A stretch of 64,000 nt of DNA from an uncultured Verrucomicrobiae bacterium (GTDB taxonomy: Bacteria; Verrucomicrobiota; Verrucomicrobiia; Limisphaerales; AAA164-E04). The position numbers and the translations under genes are program-made. The notes under the pieces were generated by a model. It was not told where the DNA came from and searched no databases. It saw only the letters and a program-made list of their open reading frames with translations. The DNA lies in the NCBI GenBank assembly GCA_951813855.1, contig OX638380.1, positions 884,876 through 948,875 on the forward strand, in the 5' to 3' direction. Below, piece by piece: positions 26,184 through 34,393 of the stretch. Every line of letters starts with the position of its first letter. Position 1 is the stretch's first letter.

Positions 26184-27128
26184 TTAATTGTTGGCGGCCT
26201 TCTGCTGGCGAGCCTTTACCAAGGTGGCTTTGAGCGCTCGGCTGGAATTCTGCAAGGCCGTCGTTTCCTTCGACCAAAGCTTGAGTTCCACCTGCTGCAG
26301 CAAACCCGACCGCCCCACTACGGAAGGCACGCTCAGACAAATATCCCGAATACCGTAAGTTCCTTGGATCAACGAAGAGACCGGCAGCAGCCGCTTTTGA
26401 TCCAGCGCCACGGCATGAATCACTTCCCGAATCGCCAAAGCCACCGCCCAGCCGGCGCCGCCCTTGCGCCGAATCACTTCGGCTCCGCTTCCCCGGGCGC
26501 GCTGAAAGATCTCGTTCTGAAACCCGGCGTTGCAGCCCTCGATTTCGGTCAAGGGTAATCCGTCCACCGTCGCCGACGACCAGACCGGTAGCATCGAATC
26601 GCCGTGTTCGCCCAAAATCCACGCTTTCACCTGGGTCGGCGCCAACTGCAAGGCCTCGGCGATCAGCGAGCAAAATCGCGTCGTATCGAGCATGGTGCCC
26701 AGCCCGATCACCTGATTCCAGGGAAGGTCCAAAGTTTCCGTCGCCAGCTGCGTCAAGATATCGACGGGATTGGATACGACGAACACGATCGCGTCCTTCG
26801 AATGCCCCGCCTGGCGAAGGTCCTGCAAAATACTCAGAAACAGCGTGACGTTCCGATTGATCAATTCCAGTCGCGACTCGTCGGGTTTGCGCCGCAATCC
26901 GGCGGTAATCAAAATCACGTCTGAATCGGCCGCCCGGCGATAATCTCCGGAATAGATCCGCTGATCGGCCATCAAAGCCGTGCCGTGGAGCAAATCCAAG
27001 GTTTCGCCCTCGACCAAATCCCGGTTGACGTCAATCAGTTGGATCTCCGAAACGACTCCTCCCAACTGCAAGGCGAAAGCCGCGCACGAACCGACTCTCC
27101 CGCCTCCTCCTATGATCGATACTTTCAT
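26184..27128 (-). CDS. Lactate/malate dehydrogenase-family protein
   Basis: 314 aa. NAD-binding GGGGRVGS (7-14) with D33 (QLIDVN) favouring NAD+, DTTRFCS (substrate Arg151), and GEHGDSMLPVWSS (His175). The specificity position before KP in the mobile loop (AGLRRKPDESR) is Arg, as in malate dehydrogenases, where lactate dehydrogenases have Gln. In PVM microcompartments the homologue is thought to re-oxidise NADH, perhaps reducing lactaldehyde or pyruvate; the Arg leaves malate possible. It starts 22 bp after the aldolase. Confidence 0.88.
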   Translation of the reverse strand: MKVSIIGGGGRVGSCAAFALQLGGVVSEIQLIDVNRDLVEGETLDLLHGTALMADQRIYSGDYRRAADSDVILITAGLRRKPDESRLELINRNVTLFLSILQDLRQAGHSKDAIVFVVSNPVDILTQLATETLDLPWNQVIGLGTMLDTTRFCSLIAEALQLAPTQVKAWILGEHGDSMLPVWSSATVDGLPLTEIEGCNAGFQNEIFQRARGSGAEVIRRKGGAGWAVALAIREVIHAVALDQKRLLPVSSLIQGTYGIRDICLSVPSVVGRSGLLQQVELKLWSKETTALQNSSRALKATLVKARQQKAANN

Positions 27129-27150
27129 TTCTGACGGCTCGTTGACGCAC

Positions 27151-28194
27151 CTACGATCGAGCGCCGCGGCCGGAACTCAGCCGCTCCATGATGCGATCAG
27201 TCACCGTTTGAATTAACGCTTCGATTTCCCCGTTCCGTTTTTCGGCCGGCGGTTTCCCGGCCTCCTGTTCGCCGCAGGCCGCGCCGGGCTGCCATTGATC
27301 GTTGTCGCAAAGCTCGCACTCCCTCAGCCCGATCCGCGGGTCCGGAATCCCCAAGCCCTGCTTGATCTTGAGCAAGTCGCCCAATTGCTCCTGGCTCATG
27401 GTGTTAAGCGACGGACTCAACTGCGAGGCTACCCAGACGGTTCGGCAATAGGCTTCCAGAATCTCCATCTTGAAATAGGCGTCCTCCACGCTGAGATGAC
27501 TCCAGGAAACGGCTCCGTGATTGCCCATTAAGATGGTGTTGTGCTTGTCGGCCAATTCAGCCACCAACTTGCCCATTTCCGGAGTGCCCGGAGTGCGATA
27601 GGGCGCGATCGGCACCTTCCCCACGAACACCTCGATTTCGGGAATCATGCACGTCGGAGGTTCGACGCCGGCCACCGCGTAGGCGGTCGCGTGCGGCGGA
27701 TGGCAATGCACGGTAGCCTTGGCCCTGGGTTGGGCCTTCATGATTTGCAAATGCATCAGGATTTCGCTGGTCCGCTTTTTGGCCCCGGCCGACTGGTTGC
27801 CGTCCAGATCCACCAGGCACAAATCCTCCGGCTTCATGAATCCCTTGGAGACCAGAGTCGGCGTGCAGAGGGCCGCGTTCTCGCCGACGCGGATAGCGAT
27901 GTTTCCGCCGTTGCCATCGACGTAAGCCCGTTGCCAAAGCCGCCGGCCCACTTCGCAAATCTGCCGTTTCAACTCGAGCATTTCCTCGCTGTCGAATCCG
28001 GTCGCGGCCCCCGCGGACGAAGGGGAGCGAGTCTTCGGTCCGGCCGCCGGACTCTGGGGTTGGTCGCCCGCGCTCAGCTGCCGCAACCGATCCTGGGCCA
28101 ACGGAGTCATAATGGCGTCGCCGGGCAAATCGTTCGGCGAGCCGCCCCGTTGGATCAGAGCTTCGATGTCTCGGACACTGACGATAGATCTCAT
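27151..28194 (-). CDS. Class II aldolase (fuculose/rhamnulose-1-phosphate type) with encapsulation tails
   Basis: 347 aa. The core (70-300) has zinc ligands H163/H165 (TVHCHPPHATAY) and H226 (GNHGAVSW), and a probable catalytic Glu144 (RTSEILMHLQ), as in FucA/AraD enzymes. It would cleave L-fuculose-1-P or L-rhamnulose-1-P to DHAP and L-lactaldehyde. A 65-residue N-terminal extension starts with a short helix (VSVRDIEALIQRGG) and a linker; the C-terminus, after a Gly/Pro linker, ends in an amphipathic helix IEALIQTVTDRIMERL typical of microcompartment targeting peptides. Its ATG overlaps the previous stop (ATGA). Confidence 0.9.
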   Translation of the reverse strand: MRSIVSVRDIEALIQRGGSPNDLPGDAIMTPLAQDRLRQLSAGDQPQSPAAGPKTRSPSSAGAATGFDSEEMLELKRQICEVGRRLWQRAYVDGNGGNIAIRVGENAALCTPTLVSKGFMKPEDLCLVDLDGNQSAGAKKRTSEILMHLQIMKAQPRAKATVHCHPPHATAYAVAGVEPPTCMIPEIEVFVGKVPIAPYRTPGTPEMGKLVAELADKHNTILMGNHGAVSWSHLSVEDAYFKMEILEAYCRTVWVASQLSPSLNTMSQEQLGDLLKIKQGLGIPDPRIGLRECELCDNDQWQPGAACGEQEAGKPPAEKRNGEIEALIQTVTDRIMERLSSGRGARS

Positions 28195-28493
28195 GATTTC
28201 GGCGAATGGAATATCCGATCGATCAGAGCCGCATTAATGGCGTCCACCGGGGTCGGCTCCGCGAAAGGAGCGGAAGCTTCCCGCCCCTCGACGTAACCGA
28301 TTCGATCCCCCGGCCCGGCACCCAAGTTATCGTACACTACCAAAGTCGGTTCTTGGCTCATCGCAGTTTCTTCCAAGCGAGCCGGGCTAAGCTCGGCCGT
28401 GCCGCAGGGACTGACCAGCAACCAGCGAGCCCCCTTGAGCGGAGCGACCGCCTGGCTCGTCACTACCCGGCCGATGACCAATCCGATCCTCAT
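28191..28493 (-). CDS. BMC-P shell vertex protein (EutN/CcmL family), third
   Basis: 100 aa, starting MRIGLVIGRVVTSQAVAPLKG, the usual N-terminus of BMC-P pentamer proteins, with VVYDNLGAGPGDRIGYVEG in the middle. BMC-P pentamers cap the vertices of the icosahedral shell. It overlaps both neighbours by ATGA junctions (28490-28493 and 28191-28194), so translation is coupled. The tail after residue 85 is longer than in the second copy. Confidence 0.88.
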   Translation of the reverse strand: MRIGLVIGRVVTSQAVAPLKGARWLLVSPCGTAELSPARLEETAMSQEPTLVVYDNLGAGPGDRIGYVEGREASAPFAEPTPVDAINAALIDRIFHSPKS

Positions 28494-28756
28494 GATTCCG
28501 TTTCGTCGACGATGCCGGTGATCATCAGGCGCACCGGGCTCCGGTCGTCGCCGACGACCTTGCGGGCGGCCAAACCGTCGGAGGACACGATCACCCGTTG
28601 GTGCATCCCCGCGCCCCAAGGGTCGATCGCCACTACCGGAGTGCCGAGGTCGTTGCCCTGCGCATCCAAGGGCTGGCAAATGATCAACCGCCAACCCAGC
28701 AGGCTTTCGTGCTTTCGGCTGGCGACGACGTTTCCTTCTACTCTCGCCAACAACAT
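28490..28756 (-). CDS. BMC-P shell vertex protein (EutN/CcmL family), second
   Basis: 88 aa. MLLARVEGNVVASRKHESL is the BMC-P N-terminus; AIDPWGAGMHQRVIVSSDG is the conserved central strand-turn. Its ATG shares one base with the dehydrogenase stop (TGATG), and its stop overlaps the next ATG. Confidence 0.9.
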   Translation of the reverse strand: MLLARVEGNVVASRKHESLLGWRLIICQPLDAQGNDLGTPVVAIDPWGAGMHQRVIVSSDGLAARKVVGDDRSPVRLMITGIVDETES

Positions 28757-30204
28757 CAATAGATCCTCAGGTTATCCACCATGACGCATCGCCGCACGCG
28801 AGTGAAAGTCTGGGGATTGGTGACGCCCTCGCCCGTCGGCGTGGCGATCGAATAACTCAAATAGCCCTCGCCTCCCAAGCCCAAGCCCGCCATCGAAGGC
28901 CCGTTTTTCACGAACAAGGTCGTGTCCAAGGCCCGCGCCATGGCCGTCATGTGGTTGACGTCGTGGGAATGAATCAAAGAAGTATGCTTGTAGTTCCTTT
29001 CGGCCTTGACGGCGGCCGCGATGCCGGCTTCCACGCTGGGCACCCTGACGATCGGCAAAAACGGCATCATCTGTTCTTCCGGGACGAACGGATGTTCGGC
29101 GTCGGTTTCGGCGAACAGCAACTCGGTCGGTCTGGTGAGTTCGATACCGGCCGCCTCGGCCAAGACCTCCGGATTCCGGCCGATCAGTTCCCGATTGATC
29201 TTCGGCTCCGCGCATCCCGCGCCCCGCCCCTCCGAAAATTCGAACACCGCTCGAGTCAATTGTTCCAATTGGGAACCGGTCAGCCGGTAGGCGCCGGCGG
29301 TTTCCAAGGCGGCCAGTAAATCGTCGGCTGCCTGGTCGAGAACGAACACCTCCTTTTCCCCGATGCAGAGCAAATTATTATCGTAGGCGGCACCTTGGAT
29401 AATCGCTTCCGCCGCCCGCTTCAGACAGGAAGTTCCGTCTACCAGCACCGGAGGATTGCCCGGGCCGGCGCAGATGGCGCGTTTCCCGGTCTTCATGGCC
29501 GCCTGCACCACTCCGGGGCCTCCCGTCACGCACAGCAACCGCACCGCTTCGTGCTGGCACAATTCCTGGAACGATTCCAAGGTCGGCTCCTCCACGATGC
29601 CGATCAGATTCCGAATCCCGGTTTCCCGAAAGATCGCGCGATTGAACACCCGCACCGCTTCGGCGGCGCAACGGCATGCGGCCGGATGAGCGTTGAACAC
29701 TACGGCGTTGCCGGCGCCGACGATATTCACGACATTGCCGGCCAGGGTAGGAATCGAATGGGTCGAAGGCGTCACGGCGCCGATGACCCCGAACGGCGTG
29801 TATTCCTCCAGGGTAATGCCGTGATCTCCGCTTCGTCCCGAAGGCCTCAACCAGTCGACGCCGGGGACCAGTTCGATGATCTGAAGTTTTTCGATCTTGT
29901 GGTCCAACCGGCCGATCCGGGTTTCTTCCAGTTCCAGCTTGCCCCAGGCGGCGGCATGGTCGCGGCACAGGGTCTTGACGATCTGTTCCACTTTCCGGCG
30001 AGCGGCGATGCCTCCCTTCTGCAACGCCAGAAACGCCGCTTGAGCCGCTTCGCAAGCCTGGGCCGCCGTAGGAAAAACGCCGTCTCCGCCGGAGGCCGCC
30101 GGGCGGGAAACGGGAGCTTCCGCCGCGCCGGTCTGCTCCTGCAGCCGATCCAGCACTTCGGTGACTACCTCTTTAATCAACGATTCGTTCAAGGTTTCCG
30201 GCAT
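28756..30204 (-). CDS. CoA-acylating aldehyde dehydrogenase of the microcompartment (PduP/EutE-like)
   Basis: 482 aa from the ATG preceded by AGGAGGGGG; the longer frame to 30279 is leader. The N-terminus (ETLNESLIKEVVTEVLDRL) is an amphipathic targeting helix followed by an Ala/Pro/Ser linker, as in PduP. The catalytic domain has the THSIPTLAGNVVN and GPGNPPVLVD segments and nucleophile Cys280 (YDNNLLCIGEKEV). It would convert L-lactaldehyde, NAD+ and CoA to lactyl-CoA inside the shell. Confidence 0.93.
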   Translation of the reverse strand: MPETLNESLIKEVVTEVLDRLQEQTGAAEAPVSRPAASGGDGVFPTAAQACEAAQAAFLALQKGGIAARRKVEQIVKTLCRDHAAAWGKLELEETRIGRLDHKIEKLQIIELVPGVDWLRPSGRSGDHGITLEEYTPFGVIGAVTPSTHSIPTLAGNVVNIVGAGNAVVFNAHPAACRCAAEAVRVFNRAIFRETGIRNLIGIVEEPTLESFQELCQHEAVRLLCVTGGPGVVQAAMKTGKRAICAGPGNPPVLVDGTSCLKRAAEAIIQGAAYDNNLLCIGEKEVFVLDQAADDLLAALETAGAYRLTGSQLEQLTRAVFEFSEGRGAGCAEPKINRELIGRNPEVLAEAAGIELTRPTELLFAETDAEHPFVPEEQMMPFLPIVRVPSVEAGIAAAVKAERNYKHTSLIHSHDVNHMTAMARALDTTLFVKNGPSMAGLGLGGEGYLSYSIATPTGEGVTNPQTFTRVRRCVMVDNLRIY

Positions 30205-30220
30205 ACCCCCTCCTGTTCTG

Positions 30221-30550
30221 TTACCGTCCCAATTCTTCGTGATGCCGGGCGTTGAAAATCTGCTGGCCCCGGACGTCAACCGTATCGACGATGCCGACGA
30301 TGACGGCGTCGACCGGCACCGCTTTCATGTTCGGAGCCAACCGGGCGCTGCTGCCTTGGCAGAACAAGACCAGCTCGCCCTCGCCCGCTCCCACGCTGTC
30401 TACCGCCACGATGGTGTTCTGCCCCGAGCGAAACCGTCCCGGATTCTGTTCGTCGACCAACTGAGGCCGCAGCAACAGCAATTTCCTTCCCTCCATGGAA
30501 GGGTCTTTCTTGGTCGCGACGATCGCGCCCTCCACCCGTGCCAGGAACAT
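30221..30550 (-). CDS. BMC-P shell vertex protein (EutN/CcmL family), first
   Basis: 109 aa, the longest of the three. MFLARVEGAIVATKKDPSM opens it and TIVAVDSVGAGEGELVLFCQG carries the conserved core. The C-terminal VRGQQIFNARHHEELG extends past the usual end. It is placed between a BMC-H gene (6 bp) and the aldehyde dehydrogenase (16 bp). Confidence 0.92.
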   Translation of the reverse strand: MFLARVEGAIVATKKDPSMEGRKLLLLRPQLVDEQNPGRFRSGQNTIVAVDSVGAGEGELVLFCQGSSARLAPNMKAVPVDAVIVGIVDTVDVRGQQIFNARHHEELGR

Positions 30551-30556
30551 GGCCTG

Positions 30557-30835
30557 TTATTCCCGGTTGGACAGCGACGTATCGATATGCGGCCGGGCGA
30601 TGACGTGAACGCTCACCAATTCGCCCCCGATCGCCTTGATCGCCTCGGCGCCGGCGTCGGTCGCCGCTTTCACCGCGGCGACGTCGCCGACCACCATCGA
30701 GGTGACCAAAGCGTTGCCGACCTGTTTGACGGGCCCGGCCAATCGCACGTTAGCCGACTTGAGCATGGCGTCGGTGCCCTCGACCAGCGCCACCAGTCCG
30801 CGCGTTTCAATCATTCCAATCGCTTGCTGTGCCAT
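30557..30835 (-). CDS. BMC-H hexameric shell protein, third
   Basis: 92 aa, the standard single BMC domain. [20 protein letters not shown] starts it, and the pore-side loop and [20 protein letters not shown] complete it. Hexamers tile the shell facets and admit small polar metabolites. The start overlaps a 17-bp tandem duplication that also carries the ackA stop. Confidence 0.95.
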   Translation of the reverse strand: MAQQAIGMIETRGLVALVEGTDAMLKSANVRLAGPVKQVGNALVTSMVVGDVAAVKAATDAGAEAIKAIGGELVSVHVIARPHIDTSLSNRE

Positions 30836-30867
30836 GATACCTAATCGTTGATGATACCTAATCGTTG
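30834..30867. repeat. 17-bp perfect tandem duplication at the ackA/BMC-H junction
   Basis: ATGATACCTAATCGTTG occurs twice in a row (30834-30850, 30851-30867). On the minus strand each unit carries the ackA end codons and stop, so the junction has a spare stop codon just before the BMC-H start. Confidence 0.9.
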
Positions 30868-32045
30868 TGTTCCAAATACCGTTTGACTTCCCTCGCCACC
30901 ACCAATTCTTCGTTGGCCGGAATCACGAAAATCCTGACCGGGGCCGCCGGATCGCCGATCTCGCTTTCTTCGCCCCGCGCCGCACGATTTTTCGCCGGAT
31001 CCAACCGGATGCCTAATCCGTCCAGATTCTCGCAAATCCGTTCCCGCAGTTCGCCGCGGTTTTCGCCGATCCCCGCGGTGAACACCAACGCGTCCGCTCC
31101 GTTGAGCAGTAAATGCCAACTCCCCATCCAACGCCGGATTTCGTAAACGAAACAATCCAGCGCCAACTGTGCCGCCCCGTTACCGGCCGCGTTCTCCCGC
31201 TGAATATCCCGGACGTCGTTCCAACCGCCGGACAATCCCATGAGCCCGGCTTCGTAACATAGTTCCCGTTCGATTTCCTCGACCGATAAATTCAAACGCC
31301 GCATGGCGTGGAGTACGGCGAAGGGGTCCAAATCCCCCACCCGGTTATTCTGCGGCACGCCGGACTGAGGACTGAACCCCATGCTGTTGCCGATCGCCAC
31401 GCCGTCGCGAATTCCGGTAATCGAAGAACTGCCGCCCAAGTGGCAAGAGATCACCCGCAACTCCGGTTTCGCGACTTTCGTGTCGCCGCCGTCGACATAA
31501 AGCCGGCGCGCCCGCCGAGCCACGTCCTCCCGGTCCAACAACGCCGCCGAACGCTCGGCGACGTATTTATGGCTGGCCCCGTGAAAGCCCTGGCGGCGCA
31601 CCCCGGATTCGTGCCATTTTCGGGGCACGGCGTAACGGGTGGCCGGTTCCGGCGCCCATTGATAAAAAGCGGTTTCGAACAAGGCGACCAACGGCACGGC
31701 AGGCAAGCGTTCGGCAAATAACCGGATCCCGGTCAAGTAGGGAGGATTGTGGGCCGGAGCCACCGGGTTGCCCGCTTCCAGCGCCTGCAGGACGCGATCG
31801 TCGATTCGCCGGCAACCGGTCATCCCCTCCGCCAACACCGTCTTGAAACCGACCGCCGCCAGGGATTCCGGAGCGGCCAGCCGGCCGGCGGTGCGCAATT
31901 CTTCCAAACAATCGTCGATCGCCCGGCCGTAATCTTCGACCCGCTCCCGGCCGCCCTGAGCGAGCGCCAGTTCGGCGCCGTCCCGAAACTCGAAGAGGCG
32001 GTATTTCAGGGAAGTCGAACCCAGATTGGCGATCAGGATCTTCAT
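30858..32045 (-). CDS. ackA: Acetate kinase-family enzyme of the microcompartment
   Basis: 395 aa. Family signatures: [12 protein letters not shown] at the N-terminus, [46 protein letters not shown], and [13 protein letters not shown]. It would transfer phosphate from lactyl- or acetyl-phosphate to ADP, giving ATP. Gene position between BMC-H genes ties it to lactyl-phosphate made by PduL. No obvious targeting tail is seen, so it may act outside the shell. Confidence 0.92.
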   Translation of the reverse strand: MKILIANLGSTSLKYRLFEFRDGAELALAQGGRERVEDYGRAIDDCLEELRTAGRLAAPESLAAVGFKTVLAEGMTGCRRIDDRVLQALEAGNPVAPAHNPPYLTGIRLFAERLPAVPLVALFETAFYQWAPEPATRYAVPRKWHESGVRRQGFHGASHKYVAERSAALLDREDVARRARRLYVDGGDTKVAKPELRVISCHLGGSSSITGIRDGVAIGNSMGFSPQSGVPQNNRVGDLDPFAVLHAMRRLNLSVEEIERELCYEAGLMGLSGGWNDVRDIQRENAAGNGAAQLALDCFVYEIRRWMGSWHLLLNGADALVFTAGIGENRGELRERICENLDGLGIRLDPAKNRAARGEESEIGDPAAPVRIFVIPANEELVVAREVKRYLEHND

Positions 32046-32069
32046 CGTTCGAATCCGGCGGTCGTCCGC

Positions 32070-32345
32070 CTAGATCCACGGGCCCAACTCGCCCAATTCT
32101 TCGTGCGGCCGCGGGATCACCTGCACGCTGACCACTTCGCCCACCTGCTTCGCCGCGCCGGCGCCGGCGTCGACCGCCGCCTTGACGGCCGCCACGTCGC
32201 CCCGGAAAAAGGCCGTCACGTAGCCGCTGCCCACTTTTTCCCAGCCGGTCATGGTGACGTCGGCCGCCTTCAACGCGGCGTCCCCGGCTTCCAGCAGGGC
32301 GCACAAGCCACGCGTTTCGATCATCCCCAATGCTTCTTGCTTCAT
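32070..32345 (-). CDS. BMC-H hexameric shell protein, second
   Basis: 91 aa from the ATG at 32345, preceded by AAGGTG; an upstream ATG at 32366 overlaps that ribosome site. [20 protein letters not shown] starts the BMC domain and [20 protein letters not shown] ends it. It has [20 protein letters not shown] in the middle, differing from the other two around the pore, so the three hexamers may pass different molecules. Confidence 0.95.
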   Translation of the reverse strand: MKQEALGMIETRGLCALLEAGDAALKAADVTMTGWEKVGSGYVTAFFRGDVAAVKAAVDAGAGAAKQVGEVVSVQVIPRPHEELGELGPWI

Positions 32346-32389
32346 AGCGTTCACCTTTTTGCCCATGGCCTCGTTAAGATCCGCCGCCG

Positions 32390-32683
32390 TTATTTGGCCG
32401 AAGGTTTTTCGGCCGCGCCCAAAAAATTCGCCAACAACTCCGGATGGGGCCGGGCGAGGATATGCGAACTGACCAACTCGCTCACCCGGCCGGCCGCGGC
32501 CGCGCCGGCGTCGACCGCCGCCTTGACGCTGCCGACGTCGCCTTGCGTCAGCACGGTGATCAGACCGCCTCCGATCGGTACCGAACGCACGAGGCGCACG
32601 TTGGCCGCCTTGACCATCGCGTCGCTGGCTTCCACCGCTCCGACGTATCCCTTCGTTTCGATCATTCCGAGTGCTTCGCTCAT
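32390..32683 (-). CDS. BMC-H hexameric shell protein, first
   Basis: 97 aa. [20 protein letters not shown] and [20 protein letters not shown] mark the BMC domain; the C-terminus ([14 protein letters not shown]) extends about 10 residues further than in the other two. It begins 53 bp after pduL. Confidence 0.95.
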   Translation of the reverse strand: MSEALGMIETKGYVGAVEASDAMVKAANVRLVRSVPIGGGLITVLTQGDVGSVKAAVDAGAAAAGRVSELVSSHILARPHPELLANFLGAAEKPSAK

Positions 32684-32736
32684 AAGCTTGCCGTCAATTC
32701 GTCGTTCCGTAGTTTCCCAGCCTCCCGCTCCGGCGG

Positions 32737-33405
32737 TCACTTCAGGATTTCGCAAACGCTGTCGGGCTGCATCCGGCAGGCGTTGCCTTCGTCCGTATCG
32801 ATATGCACTTCCAACTTGGTCGCCGCGTCCACGCGCACCAGCATCCGTTCCAAAACCAGGCCGCAATCGCCGCCGACCCGCAACCGCACGTTCGCTTCGT
32901 GGGTCACTCCGTAGTAGGCCGCGTCCTCCGGCGACATGTGCACATGCCGCAACGCCCGGATCACTCCCTGCTCCATTTCGAAAAAACCGCTCGGCCCCAT
33001 CAACATCGCTCCCGGCGTCCCCGCGATGTCGCCCGAACACCGCAACGGAATCTCGAACCCCAAGGCGATCGCGTCGGTGTAGGCCAACTCCACCTGGTTG
33101 GCCGGCCGGCAAGGGCCGAGCACTCGCAGATTGGAAATGACCCGGCTTCGCGGACCGATCAGCGTCACGGTTTCCCGAGCGGCGAAATGGCCTTCCTGAT
33201 ACAGCCACTTGTGGGGCTGGAGCCGATGCCCCTTGCCGAACAGGATTTCAACCGCTTCGGCGGTCAGATGGCAATGGCGGGCACTCACGTTGACGATGAG
33301 GGGATTGGGGGCCTGGCTGGCCGCTTCCCGCTCCAATCCCATCCGGGACAACACCGCCCGCCGAACCAGATGTTCGACCAGGGATCTATGCGCTAATTCG
33401 ATCAT
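32737..33405 (-). CDS. pduL: Phosphotransacylase PduL
   Basis: 222 aa. Two PduL repeats are visible: NVSARHCHLTAE (H44, H46) and RALRHVHMSPEDAAYYGV (H154, H156), with LEVHIDTDEGNAC (H201). These histidines hold the zinc site. The first 22 residues (ELAHRSLVEHLVRRAVLSRM) form a likely amphipathic targeting helix. It would swap CoA for phosphate on lactyl-CoA, recycling CoA inside the shell. It is the first gene of the operon. Confidence 0.94.
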   Translation of the reverse strand: MIELAHRSLVEHLVRRAVLSRMGLEREAASQAPNPLIVNVSARHCHLTAEAVEILFGKGHRLQPHKWLYQEGHFAARETVTLIGPRSRVISNLRVLGPCRPANQVELAYTDAIALGFEIPLRCSGDIAGTPGAMLMGPSGFFEMEQGVIRALRHVHMSPEDAAYYGVTHEANVRLRVGGDCGLVLERMLVRVDAATKLEVHIDTDEGNACRMQPDSVCEILK

Positions 33406-33462
33406 GCGGATTCCTCTGTACGAACCGGATAATGCCTCAAGGGAAAAACAATGTCAATCAAT

Positions 33463-33508
33463 ATCTTTCAAAAATTATCAAAATCTTTCATTTTCTGCTA
33501 AAAGATAG
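33463..33508. promoter_or_regulatory. Candidate DeoR operator between pduL and the regulator
   Basis: ATCTTTCA occurs at 33463-33470 and 33483-33490, exactly 20 bp apart, with an inverted partial match AAAGATAG at 33501-33508. The 161-bp divergent region is sharply AT-rich compared with both neighbours. Phased direct repeats facing a DeoR gene are a plausible shared operator. No clear -35/-10 pair was assigned. Confidence 0.5.
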
Positions 33509-33566
33509 CAAAAACGCGGTTTTTTCGTGTCAAAGCCGGCGAATTGAGGTAGAGTTGACGCCGAAA

Positions 33567-34325
33567 ATGAAGGCGGAAGAACGCCAGAGCCAAATCGAAA
33601 GTCATTTGCAACAAGTCGAATTCGCTTCGCTGGACGAACTGTCGGAACGAGTCGACGCCTCCGTGTCCACCGTCCGCCGCGACCTGACGGCCTTGGAAGC
33701 CCGCGGCACGATCCGGCGAACGCACGGCGGCGCCCGGCTGACCACGCCCCGCAACGACGAGTTCGCCTTCGCCGCCCGCGACACGCATCAGTACAAAGAG
33801 AAGGAAGCCATCGGCAAGGCTTGCGCGGCGCTGATCGGCCCGAACCAGAGCGTCATCGTCGACGCCGGAACCACCGCCTTCCACGTCGCCCGCCATCTGG
33901 AATCCAAGAACCCGCAAATCATCACCAATTCCCTGCCCGTGGCCAATTTGTATCACGCCGCTTCGCAGGTGGAAATCGTGCTGTCCGGCGGCGTCGTCTA
34001 CCCCCGGCTCGGGGTGCTGGTCGGCCCGCTGGCCGTCGAAACCTTTTCCCGCATGCACGCCGACATCGCCGTCATGAGCGCCGGCGGCATCACGCGGGAC
34101 CGCGTCACGAATTCCCACGGACTGCTCATCGATATCCAACGGGCCATGATCCAGGCCGTGCACCAAGTGTTCTTTTGCCTGGACTACTCCAAGTTCGGCC
34201 GGCAGAGCATTTCCTTTCTTTGCGATCTTTCGCCCATTCACACGATCGTCACCGACGACGCGGCTCCGGCGGAACTTTGCGACGAATTGACCCGGGGCGG
34301 CATCCGGCTCGTCATCGCCGAATGA
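33567..34325 (+). CDS. DeoR-family transcriptional regulator of the microcompartment operon
   Basis: 252 aa from the ATG at 33567; TTG at 33555 has a better-placed GAGGT and may be the true start. The N-terminal helix-turn-helix is ERQSQIESHLQQVEFASLDEL followed by STVRRDLTALEARGTIRRTH, typical of DeoR. The C-terminal sugar-phosphate sensor domain has KEAIGKACAALIGPNQSVIV and the SAGGITRDR motif. DeoR regulators usually repress until a phosphorylated sugar binds. It is divergent from the operon, the arrangement known for PVM loci. Confidence 0.9.
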   Translation: MKAEERQSQIESHLQQVEFASLDELSERVDASVSTVRRDLTALEARGTIRRTHGGARLTTPRNDEFAFAARDTHQYKEKEAIGKACAALIGPNQSVIVDAGTTAFHVARHLESKNPQIITNSLPVANLYHAASQVEIVLSGGVVYPRLGVLVGPLAVETFSRMHADIAVMSAGGITRDRVTNSHGLLIDIQRAMIQAVHQVFFCLDYSKFGRQSISFLCDLSPIHTIVTDDAAPAELCDELTRGGIRLVIAE

Positions 34326-34393
34326 CCGGCCGCGACGAACGGAGCGGCAACCGGTCATTGGCACGAATCCTCCGGCATGATTCAATCCCGGCC

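Noticed and set aside
34355..34376. Second TTGGCACG upstream of the KDPG aldolase gene
   Set aside because: No TTGC element at the correct spacing.
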